Of a DNA stretch of 28,531 nt, positions 10,547 through 21,691 are shown in pieces (the stretch's first letter is position 1; each line of letters begins with the position of its first letter). A program made the position numbers and the translations under genes. The stretch comes from Cyanophora paradoxa (Eukaryota > Glaucocystophyceae > Cyanophorales > Cyanophoraceae), in NCBI GenBank assembly GCA_004431415.1, contig QPMI01000253.1, positions 1 through 28,531 of the forward strand, in the 5' to 3' direction. The notes under the pieces are model-generated. The model was not told where the DNA came from. It saw only the letters and a program-made list of their open reading frames with translations, and ran no database searches.

Positions 10547-13500
10547 TCAGCCTGGTCGGCCAACGGCGAGGGCTTGGTCGCTTGCGCGGGCCCGGGCCGT
10601 GGCGGTTGGCGTAGAGCAACTCGTCGCTGGGCGGGTCATAGCCGGCGCGCGTTCCAGCGGCGTCTCCTCTGCCGGGCGGGCACGGCGAGGGACGGGCGGT
10701 TTTGGAGCCAGGGCGTGGCCCGCGGGCATGAGAGCTTCCTCGTCGGAGGTCAGGCCCTCGGGGTAAATGATCGCGGCGGCCTCGAGTGCGTTCTGCGGGG
10801 CGAACGCCGCTGTCGGCGCTGAACCCGAGAACCACGCGCGAGTTGGCCGTGGCGGGGCCTTATAGCCCGTTTTGCGCATCGAGATGCCGTAGCGGTCCAT
10901 GATCGCCTGATGCACCGCGCGTAAGGCGGGCTCCAGGGTTTTTGGATCGACTTGCAGCATTTGCGCGGGGTTCGACAGCCAGTTGAAGACCAGCACGGTC
11001 GAGCGCGGCCCGAGTTTGTGCAGCAGGCGGCGGGCCCAGGCCGGCGCGGGCTCGCGGCTCTTTGGTGGGGCCGGAGCGGGCGGCGCGGCTGGCGCCGACG
11101 GCGCGACCGTCTGAGCAGGCGGCTCGTGGGCAACCGTCTGGACGCGGCGGATCGAGATGTACTTCTCGTCCGCCGGCACCGGCACGGCGGCACGGACCGA
11201 CGCCGGCGTATGCAAGCGGGCGGGGAGGTCGCGGGGCTCGCGGGCTTCTTGCCCACGGTGCGCCGGCGCCTCTGCGACAGTGTATACCGCGAAGAAGGGC
11301 TTCGGGTGGGCCTTTGCTTCAGCCTGCATCGCCACGCGAGCCTCGTGCTGGCGCTCGCGCTCAAGCAGGGCGCGCCAGTCTTTGGTGCGATCGAGCGTGG
11401 CCTGCAGGGCTTCGAGGTCGGCACGGGGCCCGTCTGGAAGGAGCGAGATCATCATGCCCGTCTCTCCCGGGGAGAGGCTGATCTGCATATCGATGCCGGC
11501 CCGGAGGGCGCGGCAGACGTCTTCCAGGGCTCGCCGAGCAGCCTGCTTTGCCTGGGCGAAGGCTTCGTCTGAGACCTTCGGGGCGCCACCGGGCTTGGCG
11601 CGCGTCTCGGCGTGGCTAGCGGCGGTACGGATTTGGCGCTCGACTGTTTGAAGCCAAAGCCCCAATTCCGTGACCCCTTGGCTCCGGACCCTTACGTCGC
11701 GGCAGCTCGAGCACTCGCGCACAAACTGCAGGAGGCCCACTGCTGGGACGTCGGCCTGGGGGTTGAAAGTCGTGGCGGCGGAGGCGCGCGGCGCGGCCAC
11801 TGAGGCGCGCGGCTGCTCCGGCGTCGACTGGTCTGCGCGCGGCGGCTCGGCCTGGCTCGCACGCGATGACCGCTCCTGGGCCTGAGAGATGGAGGCGCGA
11901 CCCTCCGCAGGCTTGGACGGCGCCGCCGACTGCGGACCGGCCTCGCTCTGCCCCTCAGGCCCCTCTAGAAAGGGCCGCGGGCGCTCGTCGCGTCCGCCCG
12001 TCGGCGGCTGCCCGCCCGATGGCGGCGCGGCGGTGCGGGCCGAGGACGACGCGGACTGAGCGTCCATCTGGTTCTGGAGCTTGATCAGGACCAGCGCGGT
12101 GGCCTGCTCAGCTCGCGCGGGCGCCGAGAGCGAGTCTGGCATCTCAGCGTACTGCGCCTTCCAGACCATGTCGAAGAGCTCGCGCAATGTGGGCGAGCAG
12201 CCTCGCAGGCGGGCGTCGTTCTCGTGCCGCTTGTACGCAGCGTCTACGGCACCGCGCGGCGGGTCCGGCGGGCGGCGAGAGGACTGGCTGCTGCGAGGGC
12301 TGCGGCGGTCTCGCGGCGAGGCGCGGTCGCGCGAGCCCTTCTTCGAGCTCTTGCGCCGCTTATCGTCATGGCGGGGGCTCCGGCTCGGGCTCCGATCGCG
12401 CGAGCGTGAGCGGGAGCTAGAGCGGGACGGTGTTCGGCTCCGGCGGCGTTCCCGCGAGCCTCGGCGAGGACTCCGCCTGTCGCGGGTGTCGCGAGCCGTG
12501 GACCGTCGGCTCGGCGGGCTGCGGTCGCGGCGCGGCGGCGAGCGATCACGGCGGTCCGGGGAGCGGCGGCGGGAGGCCTCGCGGTCCGGCGGTCTGGCGA
12601 AGGGCGTCGGAGCCCTCGCGATCGCGGCGTTCCATCGAACGGCGGGACGCGGCGGCGCCCGGGACGGCCGGCGGGCTCCGGGAGCGCTCGCGGCGCGTGG
12701 AGGGGCCCCGCGTCTCGCGCCTGTCTGGGGTGCGAGAGCGGCGACTGGACGGGGCTCGGCGCGGCTCGGGTGAGCGGCGCTGAGACGAGGCCCGATCAGG
12801 GGTCCGGCGGGCTTGCGACGCGCGGCTGGCCGTCTCGTCCCGGCGGCTCGAGCTTGCCTCGGCCTGGCGGCTCGAGCTGGGCGGCGGCATCAGGGTCCGA
12901 GAGGAAGTCTCAGCCGGCGGGGCTTGGTCTTGCGGGGCGCCCTCGGCGATCCGCTCGACCTTCACCTTCCCGTCCGAGATGGTGACGCGCATAGTCTTGG
13001 GGTCGTACCCCTGCTGCCGCGCGAGGAACGTATCCAGCCCGAACGGGTCGTCCGGGTCGGCCGGGTTTGTGCGGGCTGCGCCTGGCCACCGCCGCGGTCG
13101 CCGCCACGGTCACGGTGGCCTCGGCCGTCGCGACCGCGGTGCCGGCCGCCCTCTGGTGACCCTGACCGCGGCCGCCGCGGCCGACGGCCTGGCCTGCGTT
13201 GCGCGGGCTGCGCCTGCTGCGGCGCCGCCGCGGCGCGGCGGTCTGCGCGGCGGCCTGCGCCGGCGCGGGCGCCGACGTGGTGGCGGAGGGCGCCGCCTCG
13301 GCGGGGTCATCCGAGAGCCCGCCGACGATGGTGGAGGGCGGCTGGAACCGCACGCCCGCCCACGTCGCGCGAACCGCCCCCTCGTAGATCGGCTGGTACG
13401 GCGTGCGAACCAGGAGGCTTTCGGCTTCCTTATCGGCGACGGCCGTCGCGGTCAGACTGCGCCGGGCTGAGGGCGCGGCGCCCTTGTTCTGGACCGCGTC

Positions 13501-13626
13501 CCACATCATCGCCGGGCGCAGCGCCTCAACGTCCCAGTCGGGAAGTTCAGGATCGTCCGTCTCCCAGTCGATCGGACGCGCGAGGCGGATCGCGACGTTC
13601 AGATCAGCGTAGAGCGAACGGAGCAT
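10547..13626 (-). CDS. Unknown element protein block with Arg/Ser-rich (RS) domain
   Basis: There is no recognised family. From the 5' side: MLRSLYADLNVAIRLARPIDW opens a frame at 13626; a Gly/Arg-rich stretch follows (about 13080-13200), then GYDPKTMRVTISDGKVKVERI (about 12950-13020), then a long Arg/Ser-rich domain (about 12240-12860) with runs such as SSSRSRSRDRSPSRSP. One unbroken frame then joins the RS domain to more than 546 codons ending at 10547. That part contains helical, Ala/Gln/Glu-rich segments (SDEAFAQAKQAARRALEDVC) and a compact, conserved-looking piece (STVLVFNWLSNPAQMLQVD). RS domains in host proteins bind splicing factors and are phosphorylated. Whether that holds here is inference. 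Confidence 0.5.
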
Positions 13627-16455
13627 AGTCTCGAACTGAGGCCGCAGGGAATAGCCTCATCGGTAAAGATGAGCCCCAGCGGAAAGTTCCCGGGACAGTT
13701 TTCTAGCTCCTCGGCGGCGCGGGCGGCCTCAAGGTGGCGCTGTATCCCACTCTTGCCCCCGGCGCCAAGGTCATCGCCAGAGGGCCACGCGTCCTCGGCG
13801 CCGGCCATCGGGGGCGAGCCGAGCTCAAGGCGCTGGTACCCAAGGCCGTGCGGCATGTTCGCGAGGTACGCGCGGATGCCGTCCGCCAGCGCGCGGGCCT
13901 CGGACTCGGCGCACTCATCCTCGTCATAGTGCGCAGGAGGGCCCTGAAGACCTCGGCCACGTTCTGGGGCATGGCGGCGTTCAGGGCGCGCAGTTGTCCG
14001 CGCGCTGCGCGAGCAGCGGGATGCGGGGATACTGGAAGCCCTGGAGCATTGCGAGCAGGATCCGCCCACAGATCGCTGCGCGACCCTCGTGGTCCGGCAC
14101 GACCGCATTGTTCGGGCCGAACTTCCACGCGAGCGTGGGTGGCCGTCCGGATACGTCGGCCTCGCATCCGCGTCGAAGACCTTCTTGCCCTGAGGCAAGA
14201 CGTCCGACCCGCGGTCCGGCTTGGCCGTCGGCTTAGTCAGGAAGGCCTCGTGAATGAACACCATCAGACCGTCCGGCACCACACAGCGGAACGAGTTCAA
14301 CACCTTGTTGAAGTCATCCATGTGTTCGGCGACCGCCTGAGCGATCTCAGGGACGTAGTCAGCCGGGCGTTCCGACTCGACGTCCATGGCCGCAGCCGAC
14401 AGAAAGTCGTCAGCCCAGTGCTGGCTGCGGAGGTGCTTGCCCGGCGCGTGGCGCTGGAAGAAGCGCGCGTGCCAGGCCAGCGTGAAACCGATGGCCGTCG
14501 CAAGGACTTCCTCTTCCGCCGGGATCGGCGCCCAAGGGCACGTCTCCGGAGGTGAGTTCGGGAAAGGCGGCAGCTCGTAACCGAACGCGGTGACGAGCCG
14601 CGGGTTCGCGTGACTCTTCTTGGGCTGGCTAGCCAGCTGGGCGACTGTCACCGCGAGCCACAGCTTCTTGTTTTCGCGCTGGCGCGGCGCGCCCTCTGCG
14701 ACATCCTTGTCGCAGGCGGCGTTCGGCGCAGGCGTGGCCGTGCCGGTCACGAGACGAGGCGCGTAGATACGCCGCGTCTTCAGGCGACCCTCAACGTTCT
14801 CGACGCGCTTGTCAGCGAGCGGGCGCAGCAGGGCCAGCACGGCGACGTCGCGCGCGAAGCGGGTCGAGAATGGCGTCCTGGCGTCCTCCTCGTTCGGGTC
14901 GGCAATGTTACCGCCCAAGACTGAGGTGTGCAGGGTGGGGCGCTCGGGGTGCGGCATGTACGGCGGCGGGGCGTTCCGCGCGCCGCCACCTTCGTGGAAG
15001 AAGGCGGTATACAGCACCGCGAGACCTGGCCTAGGGTCGAACACACGGGCACGTGGGCAGTGCCTCGTGCGTGAGATCCCAGGCGCCCGCATACGTCGGG
15101 ACGGCAGACTGTGCGGTACGGGTCCCGACCGCGAGGTACTGCACGATGTCCAAGCTGACGCCGCAGGCAGCGTGCGGGAACGCAAGCCCTGCAGGTCGAA
15201 GAGTTCCGGGTCCTCGTCGAACGGCCGCTGAGGCGGGCCTACGAGCGAGAACCAGTTCACTATGCCGCGCGCGGCGGGGCCGACGCGCTTAAGCATAGTC
15301 GAGCACAGCTCGCCCATGTGCTGGTCCTGCAGCGCGAGCACGTCGATGTTGTACTCGTCAACGTTGCCGGCGTGCTGCCAGCGCAGGGGTAGCTGATCGC
15401 GGGCAGCGTCGCCCACTCAGTGAACCCTGGCTCATAGCATTCCAGGGGCCGGAAAAACGCGTGTTTCCGGTCCATATACTCGCGCAAGAGCTTGTAATCG
15501 TTGGCGTACGTCGGGTCCGCCAACGAGAACAACGGCCGCGGCTGCCAGTCCTTGTGCGGCTCGAACGGCACGTGGGCCGCCGCGGGGATGGCAGCCGGCG
15601 CTTCTTCCTCCTCGCCCTCTTCCTCTTCACTCTCGACATGATCAATGTCGAGAGGATCGAGGCGGGGCTCGGGCTCTGTGTCAGCGCCGTGGCTGCTCAC
15701 GAGCGCGTCGTCGAACGTGAAAGACTGCTTCGCGGCGTGACGCTCGAGGGCGTGCAAAACCCTCTCCTGGAAGGCCGCGCGCTGGGCGGTCAGGGCCAAG
15801 CCCCGGTGCGGGTCGCTCTCGGCGGCTTCCTCCTGCGCACGCGTCCCTAGCCGCAGGTGGCGGCGTAGCCAGCGGACCCCGTGCGGGAACTCTAGGCCAG
15901 CGCGGTCTGCGGATGGGACAGTTGCCCGGCCGCCTCGGCACGGAACATGGTATGAGCACGCAGGAGATGCTGCGCCCACGCCGGCGGAATGACGGCCGAG
16001 TTCGGGTTGAAGCGGCCCCGTGAGTCCACCGCGGGAGGCGCGTGGTGGGGATCGCCAACGCATAGTCAGGAAATGCTCCAACTGCTGCTCCGTCCACTCA
16101 TGCAAGTGGAACGGAAGGTCGTTGGAGTGGGGCGTGACCGGGGCACGGAGGCCCAGCGCGATCATGAAGAGCTCAAACGCGGCCGCGTTCAGCCGCGCGA
16201 GGCGGATAGTGCGCTCGGCCCTAAGTGCAACGCGTCCGCCGGCGGCACCTCGTGCGGCACCGGCGGGCCGTCGAGGCGGCTCTGAATGGGCGTGCCCTTC
16301 TCGCCCGTGAGGAACGCCTTGAGGTGCGGGACCCGCAGATCAGCAAGGGTGCCCTTCAGCGCCTCATAGGGGATGTTCCAGCGGCGGGCAAGTTCCGCCC
16401 GGGCCGTCATCGGCCAGTCGGCAACTTGCCTCCCTCGCAGAGCTGCGGAGGGCAA
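13599..16455 (-). CDS. Unknown element protein block with a 605-codon open frame
   Basis: There is no recognised family. Three minus-strand frames abut: 16189-16455 (ELARRWNIPYEALKGTLADL), 15260-16165 and 13599-15416 (605 codons, among the longest in the element). The middle one contains a strongly acidic tract (DHVESEEEEGEEEE, about 15610-15660) followed by HKDWQPRPLFSLADPTYAND. The last reads NVDEYNIDVLALQDQHMGEL, then PPPYMPHPERPTLHTSVLGG, GFTLAWHARFFQRHAPGKHL and FNKVLNSFRCVVPDGLMVF. The mixed composition with aromatic and charged residues suggests a folded protein and not a linker. I see no polymerase, nuclease, methyltransferase or envelope motif. It could be an enlarged Gag portion or a captured host gene. 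Confidence 0.5.
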
Positions 16456-19389
16456 TGCGGCACCGCGAGGAGGCCGTCTTCCTCCTCACCCTGCCCCGGC
16501 GGGCGCTGCGGGTTCGAGGCCCTGCGAGCCACGCCCGCGGGTGCTGACGCGCACGACCCGTCCCGCGGCCACGCTCGCCGCGACGGGCGGTCTGCCGGGG
16601 GGCCGGTGCCGTCGCGCGCGCGAGATCGAGCGGCGGCTCGCTCAGGCGGGGCTCCACAGGCGCGGGTGCAGGGCAGGCGGCGTCGGCGCGGCGGCGGGGC
16701 GCGGCGCCAGTGGGCTCGCAAGCGGCGGCCATGTCACCGCGGCATGCAAGGTCACGAGCTTCGCCGTCGGTGCAGGCGGCGGGACAGGAGCGGGCGCTGG
16801 CCGGGCGGACCGCATCGGCGCTGGCGTGTCCTTGGCGAGGGCACTTTCACGGGCGGGCGCGGCGGCGGGCAGGCCTTAGCCTCCCTGATCGTCGCGCTGA
16901 CGGCCTTCGCCGTGTAGGCGCCCGTCGTGTCCGACGCCGGCTTCGGCGTGGTGGCAGGTCGTGGAGCGGAGTGGGGTGCGGCTGCCCGCGTCCGTGCGCC
17001 ACTTCTCCACGAGCGCAATCATGTCCTTGACCGCCTCGTCATTGAAACCGGCCTGCTTCTTCAGCAGCCGCCGGAATAAAATGACGAGGTGGCCCGGTCG
17101 CCTGCCTGGGCCCCTCGATGTACCGGAGCAGCTCCGCGGCCCGGCGGAGCCGGGACCGTGCGGGCCCAGGCTGCATCGCACAGGGCGGTGAGTGGCGGCT
17201 CGGGCCGAGCTGGCTCAGCACGTAGAGCTCCTCTGGCACGATCGTGGGCAGCTGCCCGCCTCGCGTCGTGCCGTGCAGGGCAGCTGCGTGGAGCGCGTGA
17301 TCGGGCGCACGCGGCCGACCTCCACGTGCTAGGCTCCGTCCCTGCAGGTGCGGCCCATGCAGCCAGGCATTGCACAAGGGCAGGTCCGGAGGTGCAGCAC
17401 GCGGGCGGCGGCGACGCGGGGGTCCACCGGAACGCGCTCCACCGCGCAGGGCTCGCCCTCGTGCACGAACGGAAAGGCGGGGCACGGCCGTCGCGGTACG
17501 CAGTCAGGCGCTCCGCGAGCGCTGCCCTCAGCCACCCTCGGTGTCCCGATCCGAGCGGAGCCGCGCCGCCCGGGATCGAATCTCGACGGAGAGAGCGAGG
17601 ACGGCGAGCGAGTGTACAGCCGCCGTGAACTCCGAGTCCGAGGGGACGAGAAGGTCCCGTCGGCCGGGCGACGGCGCTCTTGTGGGCGTCGTGGGACGGC
17701 GCGGCCGCCAATGCAAGCCACGGCCCTCCACTGGATCGCGTGCTCGAGGGCTAGCAGGGCGAAGCCGTAGGCGTCGACCGCGAGTCACCATGAGCGGCTC
17801 GGCGAACTTAAAGAAGCGGCCGAGGATCTTCTCGACGGCGCCGGCGGTGCCCGGGGCACCGTAGTCGACGCGGTGCAGGTAATAGCCGCAACGGTCGCGG
17901 CGCACGCGAGGCGGAGGCGGTCCTGAGCCGGCAGCAGCTCGCTCAGCTCGACCAGCTGGCGGCGCCCGACACCGTCATCTCGTGCGGCTCGAGAGAGGCC
18001 GCGCGGGTGAGTGCTGGCCTATGCTCCAGTGGCGGCGGTACGGATCCAGCCAGCCGCGTGGCCACGCACTCGTCCCAAGCTTCGCGAGCTTGTGAACGTC
18101 GGGCTCGACGGCAGGGCGGCCCTCGGACGTGAGGCCTCGGCGTGCGGCCACGCGTGCCCCCGGACCACTTCGCGGCGACGCGAGAGGCCTGGTGCGTGAG
18201 GCTCATGATCTCATAATAGTGCGTCGGCCAGGCGTGGGCCAGCGTGTCCTGGGACAGCGGGTCATGCCCCAGCATCTGCAGGAACGCAGTGGGGAGGGCC
18301 CGCGAGTCGAGGTACGTGCTCTCGGTGGCGAGCGGCTGAGAGAACGCCGCAAGCAAGAAGGAGAGCGTCTGGCGGGTGCGGCCGGGCAGCGGAACGCAGT
18401 GGCATACCACTGCTCGTCCCGGACCTCGATCAGCCCCTCGCTCACAGTGCAGCCGCAGTGAGTCTCGCACGGCGCTGGGTACAGGAACGCCGCGCGGTCG
18501 AGCGGACCGACGCGGCGCCCTTCAGCTTGTGCGCGTCCACGTTCCAGAGAGGAACGGCCCCAGCTCGTGCTCGCGGCCTTCTCCGGGCGAGCTCGACAGC
18601 TCCAAAGTGAGTGAGGTCGAGGCCGAGCTAGCGGCGAGGAGGCGAGCGCGTTGAGGCGCAGGGTCTCCTTGGCCGCTACGGCCATGTCCTCGTCAGCTAG
18701 CGAGGCACCATCGTCGGTCACCTCGAGGCTCGCCACGGTCTCGGCCCCGAAGAGTACTCCAGGCAGCAGCCCACGCCGGCGCAGGGTCCGCCGGAGCCTC
18801 AGCGGCGGTGGCCTCGGGGACCGACTCGGCGGGAGCGAGCTCCGTCGCAGGCTCGGGACCCTCGCTTCTGCGTCAGCGCCCTCGACCTCCGTTGGGTCCG
18901 GGGCGGCCGCCAAGAGGAGTGCGACCTCCTCAAGGCGGCGTCCACGATGCCGGCGGCGAGCTCGCGGGGCTAGAAGTCGGCGCGGGCGTCGGCGCGGGAC
19001 CCTTCGCTTCTGCGTCAGCGCCCTCGACCTCCGTTGGGTCCGGGCGGCCGCCAAGAGAGTGCGATTTCCTCAAGGGCGGCGTCCACTGCGTCGAACGCGA
19101 CCTTCTTCTCCCCCTCGTCCAGACCCGACTCGGCGGTCGGCAATAGATCCTGCGCCGCGCGCGGGGCCGCTCTCGAGCTCGGGCCCGGGGGACAGTCGGG
19201 GCGGTTCTCCGCCGTCAGCTGCGCCACCGCGACCGTGAAGGCGGTGGCTGCGGCGGCGACCGTGTCGAGCGCGGGTCCCTCCTGGGGGTTCTTCAGCGCG
19301 GCGGCGTTTGCCACGGCGGCCGCGATGAAGACCCGCAGGGTGTCCTCCAGGGTCGCCTCGTCGCTGCGCACGATGCGCACACGGTACAC
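16456..19389 (-). CDS. Unknown element block following the Gag zinc knuckles, heavily frameshifted
   Basis: The minus-strand frames are fragmentary. MYRVRIVRSDEATLEDTLRV opens at 19389 and runs 124 codons, Ala-rich and probably helical. Other pieces are CGCTVSEGLIEVRDEQWYAT (about 18420-18470), TYLDSRALPTAFLQMLGHDP and THYYEIMSLTHQASRVAAKW (about 18170-18320), and GYYLHRVDYGAPGTAGAVEK (17830-17890). These are complex, protein-like sequences with His, Trp and Tyr, unlike the shadow frames. No domain is recognised. The 16456-17000 part is low-complexity Arg/Pro/Ala and may be a spacer. Confidence 0.4.
18855..19090. repeat. Internal tandem duplication of about 94 bp
   Basis: Two copies (about 18855-18948 and about 18996-19089), offset by 141 bp, share the core from GGGACC through CCTCGACCTCCGTTGGGTCC to the GGCGGCGTCCAC end. 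Differences are mostly run-length changes plus a few substitutions (ACCTCC against ATTTCC). The duplicated sequence encodes DPTEVEGADAEA on the minus strand. Confidence 0.85.
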
Positions 19390-19499
19390 GTGCTTCGCAC
19401 TCCGGAGCTCGGCCGGGAGGCGCAGCGACGGGCAGACCCCGTGTGGGCTAGCGGTGCCCCCAGGAGGGCGCCCGACGCTGCAGGTGCAGCGCGGACGAC

Positions 19500-21156
19500 T
19501 GCTCAGAGGGCGCGCGCGATCTGAATCGTCGCGGGGTCGTTGGCGCCGGCCTGCCCCCTCTGCTCGGCGAGGGCGCGGCGAACGGAGGCCTGGATCTGCT
19601 CTTCAACGCGGGGCAGGCCGACGCGCGGTGGCCAGGCTCCCGCAGTTGTAGCAGTTGCGTTGATGGGGCCGGTGCCCGGGGACCGGGCTCGTGCGCCCGT
19701 TCGCGCCCGGGCGGGGTAGAACCGCGCTTGGGATCGCCGGCTCCCGCGCCCATCGGCCCGCGCGCTTAGTCGGCTGATCGCCGACCACTCGGGCAAGGGC
19801 CGCGGGTTGGTCCGGCACTCAAACGAGTAGTGCGATTCGCCGCAGTGGCACGGCCGCCGGGCTTCTCGGGAGGCCCCGGGCCTTCAGAAAATCTTTGATC
19901 TTTGCTGATAGACCGGGTCATCGAGGCGAGGCGGCGGTGCGGACGCCGACGGGTAGAGCGCGCGGACTACGGCGAGGGCTCGTCCTGAGCAATGAGCTGC
20001 AGGAACAAGACGACCTCGGCGTTCTGATCCTCGCCGTCGTCTGCGTCCCACCCGTGGCCTCGAGCTCTGCGAGCTCGGCCTCCGTCACCGTCGTCGCGAA
20101 CATGATGCGCGTGCCCGCGCCGGCGCCCGCGTTCGAGCGCGAGGGGACAACGGGAACGGCCGGCGTGTGCGTGGTCGGCGGCGCGCTCTGCGGCGTGCGC
20201 GAGGCAGCCGTGGGCGCCTGCAGCGGTGTTCCGCGCGCTCCAGCACCAAGGCCGAGCCAGGGACTTTAGAGATATCGACGTCCCAGGCGCCCAGTTCATT
20301 GGTGCGCTTGGTTACAAGGTCGATGACCGCAGAGGTCCCGTGATCTCGCGTCCGCGATCTTCTGCGACAGCTCGTCGTAGATCTTCCGAGCCGTGGCGAA
20401 GTTCGTGATCATGTGCCGCGATCGGTGTCCGAAATCTCGGAGTCTTCGAAGTCGCGGCACTGATTGCGAGTGCGGCGCTTGAGCATTTGCCCGCGTGGCG
20501 CATGAGTGCCATGAGCGGCGTCTCGTGCGCTTCGCGGCACTCCGGGATGATGCTCAAGTCGAGGATCGGCGGTAGAACGCCTCCGGCGCCTCGCCACGTG
20601 CGGCAGGTCGAGGAGCGCCTTGTACCGGTCAGGGTTCCGCATCTCGCGTCATCTTCGAGACGGCGCCTGATCGCGGTGTACGTGACCGTGAGGGCGGTCC
20701 GCTGCAAGCCCTCCTCGGCTTGCGCGATCTTCTCGTCGAGCGTCTCAGGATCGCGACGTCCACGAGTCCTCCGTGCTCGTGCGCGCGCGCTCAGCCCGGT
20801 ACGCCCTCAGCTTCTCGAGCTCCGCGCGTGTCGATCTGCTCGGCGCTCTGGAACAACGAGATGTTCTGGCGCACGGGGTGCCGTGATCTAGCGTGCTGAG
20901 AAGAGCCCACCAGTTCGCTTCTGCACTTCGATGTGTGCAGTCGGCGAGACACTAAGCAAGTCCTTGCTCATGCTCGCGCAGCTCTCGAACTGGCGGAGGT
21001 GGTCTGAACCGTGCGCTGATCGCTGCCCGGCGGCAGCTTCGGCAGGCTCTGGATCCATTGCAAAACATTTGATCCGCTCATAGAGTCCATGTCGGCGGCG
21101 CCACGCGCGTGCGCGGCCCGGACGACGAACTCCGGGAGGCTCCGGCCCGAGGACAT
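19500..21156 (-). CDS. Gag-like protein with zinc knuckles (frames interrupted)
   Basis: This is the likely structural (capsid/nucleocapsid) protein. A plausible start at 21156 (MSSGRSLPEFVVRAAHARGA) follows a 535-bp leader. Fragments then include SNVLQWIQSLPKLPP, SKDLLSVSPTAHIEVQKRTG, ELEKLRAYRAERAR (coiled-coil-like), DEKIAQAEEGLQRTALTVTY and NAEVVLFLQLIAQDEPSP. Near the end are two cysteine motifs. CHCGESHYSFEC (about 19815-19850) is a shortened knuckle, C-x-C-x3-H-x4-C. At about 19629-19669 there is a CX2CX4HX4C knuckle whose first half (CYNCG) and second half (GHRASAC) lie in different frames across a GGG run. No classic capsid motif is recognisable by eye; the assignment rests on position and the knuckles. 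Confidence 0.65.
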
Positions 21157-21691
21157 TCTCAGGTCAAGCGGCGACGTAAGTCACGCTAGTCCGTGAGAGA
21201 ATGTGCCTCGCTCGAGGTCCGAGGCCGTCGTGGTCCACAGCAGCGGCGAGCAAGCTCGGCTGCAGCGATTCTGGAGACAGCTCGGGCGCGCACGCCTCAG
21301 CCGTCGATCCGATCGCTCTTCGTCTTGTCCAGCACGATCGCAGCAGCCGGAGAAGGCTGCGTCGCGGCGAGTGACTGGCGACCGACCGGGAATAGCACCC
21401 TCGGGCTCGCACGGCAGCTCGCGCAGGCGGCGTCGACGAATCCGCCGGAATAGCACCCTCGGGTATTCGCGCGCGGGCCTGGCTTCCACGGGACTAAGTT
21501 CTGGTTCTTTCCAGAATGTTCGGTCGCCAACTGCGGATCAGCCCGGAGCGGCGCAGGCGGGGCGCGAGAAGCGACCCACGACCTCTACCGAGGTCTACCT
21601 GCGCGCGGCTGAGCCGCGGTCGCCGAGCTGGGTCGGTTGCTGATGACGGTCGCTGATGATCGGGGTTCTAGCTCCGTGAGCCGATGGCGCC
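21157..21691 (-). other. 5' leader between LTR and Gag, no canonical primer-binding site
   Basis: Immediately inside the 5' LTR the minus strand reads GGCGCCATCGGCTCACGGAG. Most LTR elements have a primer-binding site here beginning TGG, complementary to the tRNA CCA end. No TGG occurs in about the first 60 bases. The rest of the leader has short frames only and contains a 17-bp direct repeat. Confidence 0.5.
21389..21463. repeat. 17-bp direct repeat in the leader
   Basis: GGAATAGCACCCTCGGG occurs at 21389-21405 and again at 21447-21463, perfect and 58 bp apart, in the untranslated leader of the retrotransposon. It could be a packaging or regulatory element or simply a small duplication. Confidence 0.85.

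Noticed and set aside
12081-14555. Long plus-strand open frames (for example 12081-12773 and 13734-14555)
   Set aside because: They are antisense shadows of the minus-strand element proteins in very GC-rich DNA; their Arg/Gly/Ala-heavy text shows no domain.
10500-19400. A second, nested transposon explaining the extra block
   Set aside because: I found no internal LTR pair, terminal inverted repeats or target duplication around the block, though a decayed insertion cannot be excluded by eye.
21661-21691. tRNA-like B-box (GGTTCTAGCTCC) beside the 5' LTR
   Set aside because: It breaks the B-box consensus at the purine and final C positions, and no cloverleaf can be drawn.
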